Under the pieces are notes generated by a model that searched no databases, was not told the DNA's origin, and was given only the letters and a program-made list of their open reading frames with translations. Shown in pieces: positions 52,710 to 61,166 of a DNA stretch of 64,000 nucleotides. Origin of the DNA: Bradyrhizobium tropiciagri (GTDB taxonomy: Bacteria > Pseudomonadota > Alphaproteobacteria > Rhizobiales > Xanthobacteraceae); assembly GCF_018130505.1 (NCBI RefSeq), contig NZ_JAFCKH010000014.1, positions 158,113 through 222,112 on the forward strand, in the 5' to 3' direction. Made by a program: the position numbers and the translations under genes. Numbering within the stretch: position 1 is the first letter of the stretch; each line of letters opens with the position of its first letter.

Positions 52710-53002
52710 GGATACTCGTCCCTTGCGGCCGGGCGTCCAATGATCTCATGTCGATTGAGAAAAGACGGCCTCAGCCAGCGAATCGCTAGCTAATAATCTC
52801 GCGGCAAATGCTGCAGATGGCGAGGTGACCGTTCATGGTTCCACCTCTCTCATGGCCCTTTGGTGCCGTCAAGGGGCTGTTTTCGGGCCTTTCGCAACCA
52901 CCAGCGTGCGAAAATCACTCCAAGGCCTTCATGGTTAATCATTATTAAGCAATTGGGCGTATCCGGTGGCCGCGATCTTCTCGCCTTTTTTCATGGTGCA
53001 CC
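52710..53002. other. Intergenic region with the cysS leader
   Basis: 293 bp between two divergent genes. It holds the 16-codon leader ORF (minus) and, further away, AT-richer DNA where the cysS promoter and that of the small secreted protein should lie. A GGCCC/GGGCC pair lies around 52855-52895. No other gene is seen. Confidence 0.45.
52786..52836 (-). CDS. Putative 16-residue leader peptide upstream of cysS
   Basis: ATG at 52836 with a strong AGAGGTGG ribosome binding site 4-7 nt upstream, then 16 codons (MNGHLAICSICREIIS) and TAG. Two TGC Cys codons are three codons apart (residues 8 and 11). It ends 76 nt before cysS, the gene for cysteinyl-tRNA synthetase, which fits a ribosome-mediated attenuation leader sensing charged tRNA-Cys. 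No clear terminator/antiterminator pair was found in the 76 nt, so the mechanism could be translational or Rho-dependent. Existence rests on the ribosome binding site and context. Confidence 0.45.
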   Translation of the reverse strand: MNGHLAICSICREIIS

Positions 53003-53311
53003 ATGCGGTCCATTTCAGCATTGATTGCCTGCACGTTCCTCTTCAGTCCCGCGGCTGCTCTGGCCGACAGCCGGGTCTTCATCATCGCCAACCAGGCCGA
53101 CGGCTACGGCATCGACCAGTGCCTGGCCCGCGGCGACAAATGCGGCGCCTCCGCCGCCCGCGCCTACTGCCAGTCGCGCGAATTCGCCCAGGCCACCAAC
53201 TACCGCCGTGTCGATCCCGATGAGATCACCGGCGCGGTTCCGCACCCGGCGAACCAGAAATGCCACGGCAGCAGCTGCGCTGAATACGTCGCCATCACCT
53301 GCCAGCGCTGA
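53003..53311 (+). CDS. Small secreted Cys-rich protein, unknown function
   Basis: 102 residues with a signal peptide (residues 1-21, cleavage after ALA) and six cysteines in the mature part (QCLARGDKCG, YCQSREF, KCHGSSC, TCQR), suggesting periplasmic disulfides. The DSRVFIIANQADGYGIDQCL start is reminiscent of small conserved periplasmic proteins of Bradyrhizobium, but I cannot name a family. It ends 4 bp before the convergent 710-residue protein gene. Confidence 0.65.
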   Translation: MRSISALIACTFLFSPAAALADSRVFIIANQADGYGIDQCLARGDKCGASAARAYCQSREFAQATNYRRVDPDEITGAVPHPANQKCHGSSCAEYVAITCQR

Positions 53312-53315
53312 CGAT

Positions 53316-55448
53316 CTACTCGGGCTCCGCGATCCCGAGAAAGATCACCACGCCGTCACCGCCGGGATTGTCGGCCACATCAACGACGGCCGACGGCTTC
53401 CAGTTGTTCATGCACCAGAGATTCCCGGCACCGTCGATATTGGTCGACGTCAGCCGCATGATCGGCTGAAAGCACTTCATGCGAACCGGTTCGGGTTTGC
53501 CGTCGTGCATGGCCGGCCTGGTCTGCGTGCCGTAGAGCGGATGACCGTTGGCCAGCATGACTTCCGAACCACCGGTCGGGACCGTCATCAATTGCGCCGA
53601 TGATGGATTGGACGGATCGCGCAGCATCGTCACGCCGAACGGCGCCTGCAGGTCCAGCGTGCCGTCGCGGACGGAGCCGGCATCATGGCCGAAATTGGCA
53701 AGGAAGACGGTGCCTTTGCCGTCGATCTTCACGCCCCATGGCGCATGGGTGTTGGTGTCGTAGTAGCCCTTGAATTCGAGCTCGCTGCTCAGCACCGTCG
53801 CCCGGCTGCTGGCAACACCGACCACCACCACATCGCCGTCGGCGTTGATCGTGAGCTGGCGGAGCGACTCGAAGCCCACCTGCCCGTTGATCGGACTGGC
53901 GTAGTCGCTGTACCAGCTGTGCTTCACCACGAGCTTGCGGCCTTCCAGCGCCACCTTGTAGACGGCTGAGAGCGCGCACTTGTCCCGATCCTGCCGATCA
54001 TAGTTGCCGATGCAGGACACGTAGGCATTGCCCCGGTTGTCGGGCACGACATCGAATATCTTCAGATAAGGCGTCCGCAGCGGGATCGGCTCCGCGTCGG
54101 CCGATCGCTTGACCGGAAATTCGTCGCGAATGACCATGTTCTCGACGGTCGGCTCGCCGTTCAGATAGACCACGACGGCGCTCGGTTCGCTCTTGAAAGG
54201 ATAGACACCTGTCGGCGCCGGCGCGAACGGATCCTGGCAGCCGACGGACGCCATCCAGAGATTGCCCGACGCATCGTAATTCATGCCCTGCACACGCGAG
54301 AGACCCGGCGTGTAGCCATTGGACGGACTGACCGGCTTGCCATCCTTGTAGTGAAAGCGGGAGATGCCGCCTTCCTGCGGATTCTCGAGCTCTGGCCCCC
54401 AGCCGAAGTTTCCGAACGAGATGTATTGCCTGCTCGGATCGATTGCCGCGCCGAAGCCGACGCCCAGCAACCCGCCGCCTTGCACCGGCGAAAAGCTCGC
54501 AGGCGTGGCGTCGTATCGGTAGACGAGACAGTGCGTTCCGGAGAAGGCGGAGCCTGCCCTGAAATTGTTGGCGACCCACGCGTTGTCGTCGGCATCGAAC
54601 ACGACGAAGGCCGTGCCGCTGGGGATGAAATTCCTCGCGCCCGAAGAATTGCTCTTCAACGTCAGCGTCCACTGGTCCGGGGCCTTCTTGTCGTCATCCA
54701 CCCTCATGGACGTCAGTGAGTGCGGGTAAACCTCCTCCCTGCCGACCAGCATCCGGTAGATGTTACGGGCATTGGTGAAAGGGTCGTGCAGCATGTTCCG
54801 CACCGCGCCCAGGAAGCTGGTGTTGGGACGCCCCTTCTCATGCCAGGCGTAATCGAGAAACTGGTCGTAGAACGGCTTGCCCCTGTCGGTCGCAGGATTG
54901 GCGAGGCAATAGTAGAACAGGTTACACAGCGAGTTGAACATCGGGTAACTGTTGGTCTCGAAGCCGTTGGGCGATTGCCGGATCATGTCGGCGACGCCAC
55001 CTTCGGTCTGGTAGATGTTCTGCTTCATGCCATAGGCGATCTTCATGTTGCGCGCAGACCCGCGCATGGTGACGAGACCGTCATCGCGGACATCGCTCAT
55101 GCGCGCAAACGCGTAGATCGATGCAATCGATGATTCAGGACAGACGCTGACTCGATCGACGTCCGGCAAATGAAAGGTCGCCAGCAGGCTGATCGGCCGA
55201 TCTCCACCCGAGCGATGAACGCCGCCGATCACGTAGTCGTGGATGAACACAGTGATCGCGAAATACTCGCATGCGCCTTCTGCGAGTTCGACGTTGAAGG
55301 CATTGCCCTGGAACGCGGTCCTGTGAACTGCGGCGCCGAGATGGCCGTCGACGATACCCAGGATCTCATAGGCGCCGGCGGTGACGACGACGTTCCTGAC
55401 GTCGACAGCAAACCGAATTGTTCTTGTAGTCGTTTTGTTTGCGGACAT
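53316..55448 (-). CDS. Large protein with NHL-like propeller features, unknown function
   Basis: 710 residues. No signal peptide is visible on this start and no ribosome binding site precedes the ATG, so the true N-terminus may differ. The first 90 residues look beta-rich; residues 100-180 contain VSVCPESSIASIYAFARM and MFNSLCNLFYYCLAN, which resemble a helical module I recall from NHL/streptogramin-lyase-like proteins. From about residue 270 to the end there are repeated short strands of the type GNLWMASVG, GNAYVSCIG, GTVFLANFG and GNLWCMNNW, as in a six- or seven-bladed beta-propeller. The locus is flanked by AT-richer DNA upstream. A secreted or surface role is plausible but not shown. Confidence 0.7.
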   Translation of the reverse strand: MSANKTTTRTIRFAVDVRNVVVTAGAYEILGIVDGHLGAAVHRTAFQGNAFNVELAEGACEYFAITVFIHDYVIGGVHRSGGDRPISLLATFHLPDVDRVSVCPESSIASIYAFARMSDVRDDGLVTMRGSARNMKIAYGMKQNIYQTEGGVADMIRQSPNGFETNSYPMFNSLCNLFYYCLANPATDRGKPFYDQFLDYAWHEKGRPNTSFLGAVRNMLHDPFTNARNIYRMLVGREEVYPHSLTSMRVDDDKKAPDQWTLTLKSNSSGARNFIPSGTAFVVFDADDNAWVANNFRAGSAFSGTHCLVYRYDATPASFSPVQGGGLLGVGFGAAIDPSRQYISFGNFGWGPELENPQEGGISRFHYKDGKPVSPSNGYTPGLSRVQGMNYDASGNLWMASVGCQDPFAPAPTGVYPFKSEPSAVVVYLNGEPTVENMVIRDEFPVKRSADAEPIPLRTPYLKIFDVVPDNRGNAYVSCIGNYDRQDRDKCALSAVYKVALEGRKLVVKHSWYSDYASPINGQVGFESLRQLTINADGDVVVVGVASSRATVLSSELEFKGYYDTNTHAPWGVKIDGKGTVFLANFGHDAGSVRDGTLDLQAPFGVTMLRDPSNPSSAQLMTVPTGGSEVMLANGHPLYGTQTRPAMHDGKPEPVRMKCFQPIMRLTSTNIDGAGNLWCMNNWKPSAVVDVADNPGGDGVVIFLGIAEPE

Positions 55449-55794
55449 GGCGGCATGCGCAGACAGTTACTGGTTTCACATGAATATCCTAACATCCAGA
55501 ACGTGCAATATTGTGAAACCCGACAGCTCGACCATTTCGCGGTTCCCCGTCGGCGACCGCCGCCACCGGACGATCGGCGTGGTTCCATGCGCCCGCGGGC
55601 ACTACCCGGGAAATTGATTGCGGTGCGGGCACGGCCAGCGCCGAATTCGCGCCAAGCGGCTGTCAAACCGGGCCTTTTGCCACATCAGCGCCCCGGAAAC
55701 GACGTGACGCTGCCTCCAGAAAAGGCTATTGCAGGCCGCCTTGGCCGCGCGTTTCGGCGTTGATCGCCCCGCGGCGTCGTTTAAATGGCTGGAT
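55449..55794. other. Gene-free, partly AT-rich region
   Basis: 346 bp with no convincing gene. The part next to the 710-residue gene (55400-55520) is clearly AT-richer than the surrounding sequence; the rest is GC-rich. It should contain promoters for the divergent DUF2865 gene and the propeller-like gene; none was identified. Confidence 0.4.
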
Positions 55795-56967
55795 ATGCCC
55801 AACACTCCCTATGTTCGTCGCTGCTTGCTGCTTTTGACCTGCGCCGTGCTTGCCGGCATGGCACTGCCCGGCTCGAGCGCGCTGGCGCAGCAGCAGATGA
55901 ACCCGCCGGGCCCGCCGCCGCAGCAGCAGGCCCAGCCTAATCCGATGTGCAGCCGGCTCGAGGGACAGTTGGCTATGATCGACCGCGGCGGCGGCAGCGG
56001 CGATCCGGCCAAGGATGAGCAGATCCGCCGCTATCAGGATGCCGCGTCAAGGCAGCAGGCAGAGCTCGACCGCGTGACCGCGCAGGCGCGCCGGATGGGC
56101 TGCGACAGTTCCGGCTTCTTCTCACTGTTCAACAACAGTTCGGCGCAGTGCGGCCCGGTCAACAACCAGATCCAGCAGATGCGCGCCAATCTCGACCAGA
56201 TGACCCAGAATCTGGAGCGGCTGCGCTCCGGCGGGCTCGGCGGCGCCGATCGCGAGGGCCAGCGCCGCTCGGTGCTGACCGCGCTGGCCCAGAACAATTG
56301 CGGCCCGCAATACGCGGCCGCCGCGAACCGTGGCTCGGGCAATTTCCTCGAGAACCTGTTCGGCGGCGGCGGTGGTGGCAATCCCGACCAGCAGCTGCCC
56401 CCGCCCAGCGCCGAGTATGGCGCGCCGTCGGGCACCTTCCGCACAGTCTGCGTCCGCACCTGCGACGGCGCCTACTTCCCGGTCTCGTTCGCCACCTCGC
56501 AGGCGCGTTTCGCCGCCGACGAACAGGTCTGCAAGGCGCAGTGCCCGGCCGCTGAGGCCAGCCTGTTCACCTATCGCAACCCCGGTGAGGACATCAACCA
56601 AGCGGTCTCGATCGGCGGGCAGAGCTACACCTCGTTGCCGAACGCGTTCAAGTACCGCACCGAGTTCAATCCGTCGTGCTCGTGCAAGCCGGCCGGCCAG
56701 AGCTGGGCGGAAGCGCTGAAGGCCGTCGACGACAAGGCGTCGGTCGAGCAGCAGGGTGACATCATCGTCACCGAGGAAAGCGCAAAGAAGATGCAGCAGC
56801 GCGGGCAGCAGCCACAGGCGACCAAGCCCGTCGCCGGCAAGAAGGGCGCGGCCCCCACGGCCCAGCAGCCCGCTGCGGCCGATGCGACACCGCCGACGGC
56901 GCCGACCGCACCGCGCGGCGACGGAATCCGTACCGTCGGGCCGACATTCATTCCGCCCAAGAACTAA
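55795..56967 (+). CDS. DUF2865 family secreted protein
   Basis: 390 residues from ATG 55795. Signal peptide (residues 1-32, ending SALAQ), a Gln/Pro-rich stretch, a coiled-coil-like part (QQAELDRVTAQARR and NNQIQQMRANLDQMTQNLE), and the DUF2865 core VRTCDGAYFPVSFATSQARF followed by CKAQCPAAEASLFTYR and a Cys-rich SCSCKP. A Gln/Ala/Pro-rich C-terminal tail ends TFIPPKN. Periplasmic; role unknown. It ends 9 bp before the convergent nadE gene. Confidence 0.88.
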   Translation: MPNTPYVRRCLLLLTCAVLAGMALPGSSALAQQQMNPPGPPPQQQAQPNPMCSRLEGQLAMIDRGGGSGDPAKDEQIRRYQDAASRQQAELDRVTAQARRMGCDSSGFFSLFNNSSAQCGPVNNQIQQMRANLDQMTQNLERLRSGGLGGADREGQRRSVLTALAQNNCGPQYAAAANRGSGNFLENLFGGGGGGNPDQQLPPPSAEYGAPSGTFRTVCVRTCDGAYFPVSFATSQARFAADEQVCKAQCPAAEASLFTYRNPGEDINQAVSIGGQSYTSLPNAFKYRTEFNPSCSCKPAGQSWAEALKAVDDKASVEQQGDIIVTEESAKKMQQRGQQPQATKPVAGKKGAAPTAQQPAAADATPPTAPTAPRGDGIRTVGPTFIPPKN

Positions 56968-56976
56968 TCCGAGGAA

Positions 56977-58728
56977 CTAGCCCTCGAACGCATCCGCAGA
57001 TGCGCGGCTGCCGCGCGTCACCAGCTTCTCGTCGGGCGCCGGCAAGGCCTTGCCGAAATCGCGGAAGCGGTTGGTGATGGGATAACGGCGGTCGCGGCCG
57101 AAATTCTTGCGGGTGACCTTGACGCCCGGCGCGGCTTGGCGGCGCTTGTATTCGGCGATGTTGAGCAGCCGGTCGATCCGGGTCACGACGTCGCGGTCGA
57201 AGCCGGCCGCGATGATGTCGGCCAGCGGCTCCTCGCGCTCGACCAGCCGTTCGAGGATCGCATCCAGCACCTCATAGGGCGGCAGCGAGTCCTGGTCGGT
57301 CTGGTTCTCGCGCAACTCGGCAGTCGGCGGCCGCGTGATGATGTTGACCGGGATCACCTCGCCCGACGGCCCCAGCGCGCCGTCCGGCTTCCATGAATTG
57401 CGCAGGCTCGACAGGCGGAACACTTCGGTCTTGTAGATGTCCTTGATCGGGTTGAAGCCGCCGTTCATGTCGCCATAGAGCGTGGCGTAGCCGACCGACA
57501 TCTCCGACTTGTTGCCGGTCGTCACCACCATGGCGCCGGTCTTGTTGGAGATCGCCATCAGCAGGGTGCCGCGGGCGCGCGCCTGCAAATTCTCTTCCGT
57601 GATGTCGCGCTCCAGCCCGGCGAACACGGGCGCCAGAATCTTCTCGAACCCGTTCACGGCGTCGGCGATCGGCAGTACCTCGTAGCGAATGCCGAGCGCG
57701 GCCGCGAGTTTTGCCGCATCGTCGAGTGAGACCTGCGCGGTGTAGCGGAACGGCAGCATCACGCCGCGCACCTTGTCCGCGCCGAGCGCATCGACCGCGA
57801 TCGCGGCGCACAGCGCCGAGTCGATGCCGCCGGAGATGCCGAGCAGCACGCCGGGAAAGCCGTTCTTGCGGACATAGTCGCGCAGGCCGAGCACGCAGGC
57901 CGCATAGTCGGCCTTGTCGCCCTCGAGCTGCGGCGCCACCGGCCCCGAACAGCGCCAGCCGTCCACGGTCTTGCGCCACACCAGCGTGGTGATGTTCTCC
58001 TCGAACGCCGGCAGCTGCGCTGCGACCGAAAGATCGGCGTTCAGCACGAACGAGCCGCCGTCGAAGATCAATTCGTCCTGGCCGCCGACCTCGTTGAGAT
58101 AGGCGAGCGGCAGCCCGCTCTCGGTGACGCGCGCCACCGCGATCGACAGCCGCAGATCGGCCTTGTCGCGGGCGTAGGGCGAGCCGTTCGGCACCACGAG
58201 GATTTCCGCGCCGGTCTCCGCGAGGCACTCGACGACGTTCTCGTAGTCTTCCGACTCTTCCAGCCAGATGTCCTCGCAAATCGGCACGCCGATGCGTACG
58301 CCGCGCACCGTCACCGGTCCCGGCGCCGGACCGCGCGCGAACAGGCGTTTCTCGTCGAACACGCCGTAATTCGGCAAATTGGCCTTGAAGCGCAGCGCGG
58401 CGATGCGGCCGCCGTCGAGCAGCGCGCAGGCATTGTAGAGCTTGTCGTCCTCGACCCAGGGCGTGCCGATCAGCATCGCCGGGCCGCCGTCGGCGGTTTC
58501 GCGCGCCAGCTGCTCGATCTCGGCCCGGCAAGCCGACTGGAACGCCGGCTTCAGCACCAAATCTTCCGGCGGATAGCCGGCGATGAACAGTTCCGGCAAC
58601 ACCACGAGATCGGCACCGTCTGCCTTCGCTCGCTCGCGCGCGGCGCGCGCCTTCGCGGCGTTGCCGGTGACGTCGCCGACCGTCGGATTGAGTTGCGCCA
58701 GGGTGATCTTGATCTGTTGTTCGCTCAT
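56977..58728 (-). CDS. nadE: Glutamine-dependent NAD+ synthetase
   Basis: 583 residues from ATG 58728. Two-domain enzyme: an N-terminal nitrilase-type glutaminase with catalytic Glu46 (VLPELFIAGYPPEDL), Lys114 (LRFKANLPNYG) and Cys151 (VPICEDIWLE), and a C-terminal NAD synthetase domain with the ATP-binding SGGIDS loop (residues 299-304, GISGGIDSALCAAI) and TGNKSEMSVGYATLYGD. It converts deamido-NAD to NAD with glutamine as nitrogen donor. The coding frame extends 17 codons upstream but the extra residues lack resemblance. Confidence 0.95.
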   Translation of the reverse strand: MSEQQIKITLAQLNPTVGDVTGNAAKARAARERAKADGADLVVLPELFIAGYPPEDLVLKPAFQSACRAEIEQLARETADGGPAMLIGTPWVEDDKLYNACALLDGGRIAALRFKANLPNYGVFDEKRLFARGPAPGPVTVRGVRIGVPICEDIWLEESEDYENVVECLAETGAEILVVPNGSPYARDKADLRLSIAVARVTESGLPLAYLNEVGGQDELIFDGGSFVLNADLSVAAQLPAFEENITTLVWRKTVDGWRCSGPVAPQLEGDKADYAACVLGLRDYVRKNGFPGVLLGISGGIDSALCAAIAVDALGADKVRGVMLPFRYTAQVSLDDAAKLAAALGIRYEVLPIADAVNGFEKILAPVFAGLERDITEENLQARARGTLLMAISNKTGAMVVTTGNKSEMSVGYATLYGDMNGGFNPIKDIYKTEVFRLSSLRNSWKPDGALGPSGEVIPVNIITRPPTAELRENQTDQDSLPPYEVLDAILERLVEREEPLADIIAAGFDRDVVTRIDRLLNIAEYKRRQAAPGVKVTRKNFGRDRRYPITNRFRDFGKALPAPDEKLVTRGSRASADAFEG

Positions 58729-58812
58729 ACTCTTATGTTGTCCCTCGCAACCGCAAACTTCAATCACCGTTCCGGTCATGGTGCGATTGCAGAAATCGCC
58801 CCCCGAAAGCGG

Positions 58813-59241
58813 TCAGGGGGCGAGCTCTGCCCTCACCTCACCGAGCAGCGCCATGGCGCCCAGCCGTCCCAATTCGTCCGAACATTTCGCGCTCTTGCCG
58901 TAGCAGCCGAATGCGACAGTGACGCGCTCCGAAAGCGGTCCGATGCTGGGCAGGCCGGTGTCGCCAAACGTCGTCATGCAGGGCACGACACGACGCTCTT
59001 CGAATGTGAGGTCGCGAATGCGGTCGAGGATCTGCGTCTGAAGCCCGTCGGCAACCGCGCTCGATCCGCCCGATTTGAACCAGTCCTTGATCTCCGTCTC
59101 GCCTTCGAGCGCGACATCGACCGGCTCACCGGGTCCGATCAGTGCGACATCATGGCCCATCCTGTGCAGATGCCGCGCCGCCGCCGAGCCGATCAATCCG
59201 CGCCCGATCACCGCCAGTTTGGTCGCTTGGTTGGCGCTCAC
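58813..59241 (-). pseudogene. FAD-dependent oxidoreductase remnant with in-frame internal deletion
   Basis: About 142 residues from the GTG at 59241. The first part is a proper Rossmann FAD-binding start (LAVIGRGLIGSAAARHLHRM, then VALIGPGEPVD); it then jumps directly to a stretch that looks like the distal region of a DAO/sarcosine-oxidase-like enzyme (DGLQTQILDRIRDLTF... and GLPSIGPLSERVTVAFGCYG, with the FAD-motif tail GKSAKCSDELGRLGAM). Normal family length is about 370-400 residues, so some 230-250 residues appear missing without breaking the frame. A functional small protein cannot be excluded. It lies 16 bp after dgkA on the same strand. Confidence 0.6.
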
Positions 59242-59257
59242 GACCGGCTCCTGCACC

Positions 59258-59611
59258 TCAGAACACGCCGATGCGCTCGGCGAGGGCAAACAGCCAGAAC
59301 AGGCCGGCCATCAGCAGCGCGACGCCGACCGCGGCCGAGCCCATGTCCTTGACCCGCCCGATCTGCGGGTCGTGATCCATGGTCAGGCGATCAGCGAGTT
59401 TCTCGATCGCGGTGTTGAGCAGCTCGACCACCAGCACCAGCACGACGGTCGCGATCAGCTCGACGCGGCGCATCACGGTGGCGCCGACCAGCCAGGCCAG
59501 CGGCACCGAGAGCACCAGCGCCACGATCTCCTCGCGGATCGCCTGCTCCGAGCGGATGGCGAACGCCAACCCGTTGCGCGAGTTGATGGTGGCCCGCCAC
59601 AGTCTCAGCAA
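59258..59611 (-). CDS. dgkA: Diacylglycerol kinase DgkA
   Basis: 117-residue small integral membrane kinase phosphorylating diacylglycerol to phosphatidic acid. Three membrane helices (about residues 30-48, 52-70, 95-113) and the conserved catalytic segment ELLNTAIEKLADRLT with VKDMGSAAVGVALL, matching the trimeric prokaryotic DgkA pattern, including Glu, Asn and Asp. It lies 15 bp downstream of the DAHP synthase gene and upstream of the oxidoreductase remnant. Confidence 0.92.
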   Translation of the reverse strand: MLRLWRATINSRNGLAFAIRSEQAIREEIVALVLSVPLAWLVGATVMRRVELIATVVLVLVVELLNTAIEKLADRLTMDHDPQIGRVKDMGSAAVGVALLMAGLFWLFALAERIGVF

Positions 59612-59626
59612 GTCACAGCCCCCAAA

Positions 59627-61015
59627 TCACAGCCCCGCGGCGGCCGGCATCGGTTTGGCCTTGCCGGCGCGCTCTTGCTTGAGCAGCTCGGCGATCAGGA
59701 AAGCCATGTCGATCGACTGTTCGGCATTGAGGCGCGGGTCGCAGACCGTGTGGTAGCGGTCGTTGAGATCCTCGTCGGTGATGGCGCGGGCGCCGCCGAT
59801 GCACTCGGTGACGTCCTGCCCGGTCATCTCCAGATGCACGCCGCCAGCATGGGTGCCTTCGGCGGCATGGACGGCGAAGAACGACTTCACCTCCGACAGC
59901 ACGCGGTCGAACGGCCGCGTCTTGTAGCCCGAGGTCGAGGTGATGGTGTTGCCGTGCATCGGATCGCACGACCACACTACGCTGCGCCCTTCCCGCTGCA
60001 CGGCGCGGATCATGCCGGGCAGATGGTCGCCGACCTTGTCGGCGCCGAAGCGGCTGATCAGCGTCAGCCGGCCCGGTTCATTGTCAGGGCTCAGCACATC
60101 GATCAGCTTGAGCAACTCGTCCGGCTTCAACGACGGGCCGCATTTCAGGCCGATCGGGTTCTTGATGCCGCGGAAATATTCGACATGGCCGTGGTCGAGC
60201 TGACGGGTGCGGTCGCCGATCCAGATCATGTGGCCGGAGGTCGCGTACCAGTCGCCGGTGGTGGAATCGACCCGCGTCATCGCCTGCTCGTAGCCGAGCA
60301 GCAGCGCCTCGTGGCTGGTGTAGAAATCGGTGGCGCGCAGCTCGGGATGGCTCTCGAGATCGAGGCCGCAGGCGCGCATGAAGTTCAGCGCATCCGAAAT
60401 GCGGTCGGCGAGCTCCTTGTAGCGGCGGGACTGCGGCGAGTCCTTCAGGAAGCCGAGCATCCACTGATGCACGCTGCCGAGATTGGCGAAGCCGCCGGTG
60501 GCGAAGGCGCGCAGCAGGTTCAGCGTCGCGGCCGACTGGCGATAGGCCATCAGCTGGCGCTGCGGATCGGGGATGCGCGCTTCCGGCGTGAAGGCGATGT
60601 CGTTGACGATGTCGCCGCGATAGCTCGGCAGCTCGACGCCGTCCTGCTTCTCGGTCGGCGACGAGCGCGGCTTGGCGAACTGGCCGGCGATGCGGCCGAC
60701 CTTCACCACCGGCAGCGCGCCGGCATAGGTCAGCACGACGGCCATCTGCAGCAGCACGCGGAAGAAGTCGCGGATGTTGTTGGCGCCGTGCTCGGCAAAG
60801 CTCTCGGCGCAGTCGCCGCCCTGCAGCAGGAACGCCTCGCCGGCGGCGACCCGTCCGAGCGACCGCTTCAGGCTGCGCGCCTCGCCGGCGAATACCAGCG
60901 GCGGAAAGGTCGCGAGCTGGGCCTCGACATCGGCCAATGCCTTGGCATCGGGATAGTCGGGGACCTGCAGCACCGGCTTGGCGCGCCAGCTATCGGGTGT
61001 CCACCGCTCGGACAT
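59627..61015 (-). CDS. aroG: Class II 3-deoxy-7-phosphoheptulonate synthase
   Basis: 462-residue plant-like (type II) DAHP synthase, first enzyme of the shikimate pathway: phosphoenolpyruvate plus erythrose 4-phosphate. Landmarks are [56 protein letters not shown] and [17 protein letters not shown], with conserved metal ligands (Cys, His, Glu). An AGGAG ribosome binding site precedes the ATG. It lies upstream of dgkA by 15 bp. No aromatic-pathway neighbour is adjacent. Confidence 0.94.
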   Translation of the reverse strand: MSERWTPDSWRAKPVLQVPDYPDAKALADVEAQLATFPPLVFAGEARSLKRSLGRVAAGEAFLLQGGDCAESFAEHGANNIRDFFRVLLQMAVVLTYAGALPVVKVGRIAGQFAKPRSSPTEKQDGVELPSYRGDIVNDIAFTPEARIPDPQRQLMAYRQSAATLNLLRAFATGGFANLGSVHQWMLGFLKDSPQSRRYKELADRISDALNFMRACGLDLESHPELRATDFYTSHEALLLGYEQAMTRVDSTTGDWYATSGHMIWIGDRTRQLDHGHVEYFRGIKNPIGLKCGPSLKPDELLKLIDVLSPDNEPGRLTLISRFGADKVGDHLPGMIRAVQREGRSVVWSCDPMHGNTITSTSGYKTRPFDRVLSEVKSFFAVHAAEGTHAGGVHLEMTGQDVTECIGGARAITDEDLNDRYHTVCDPRLNAEQSIDMAFLIAELLKQERAGKAKPMPAAAGL

Positions 61016-61105
61016 AACGTCAACTCCTGAGCAAAAACCGCAACTTATCGACGGATGAGGAAAGGCCCGCGTTATACACAGCCGCCCCCTCTCCCGCTAG
61101 AAGGA

Positions 61106-61151
61106 TTCCTGCAATCCCGTCAATCTCTTGCAGGAAAATGCGAATTCGCAT
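61106..61151. promoter_or_regulatory. Operator-like palindromes between aroG and alpha/beta hydrolase genes
   Basis: TTCCTGCAA (61106-61114) is inverted as TTGCAGGAA (61128-61136) with 13 nt between; directly after lies ATGCGAATTCGCAT (61138-61151), a perfect 14-bp palindrome ending 15 bp before the hydrolase ATG at 61167. Confidence 0.5.
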
Positions 61152-61166
61152 TTGGTAGACCATAGC

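Noticed and set aside
61020-61151. A 43-codon minus-strand frame ending 5 bp before the aroG start, considered as a leader peptide
   Set aside because: It has no clear ribosome binding site, is not enriched in aromatic codons and its start coincides with the palindrome.
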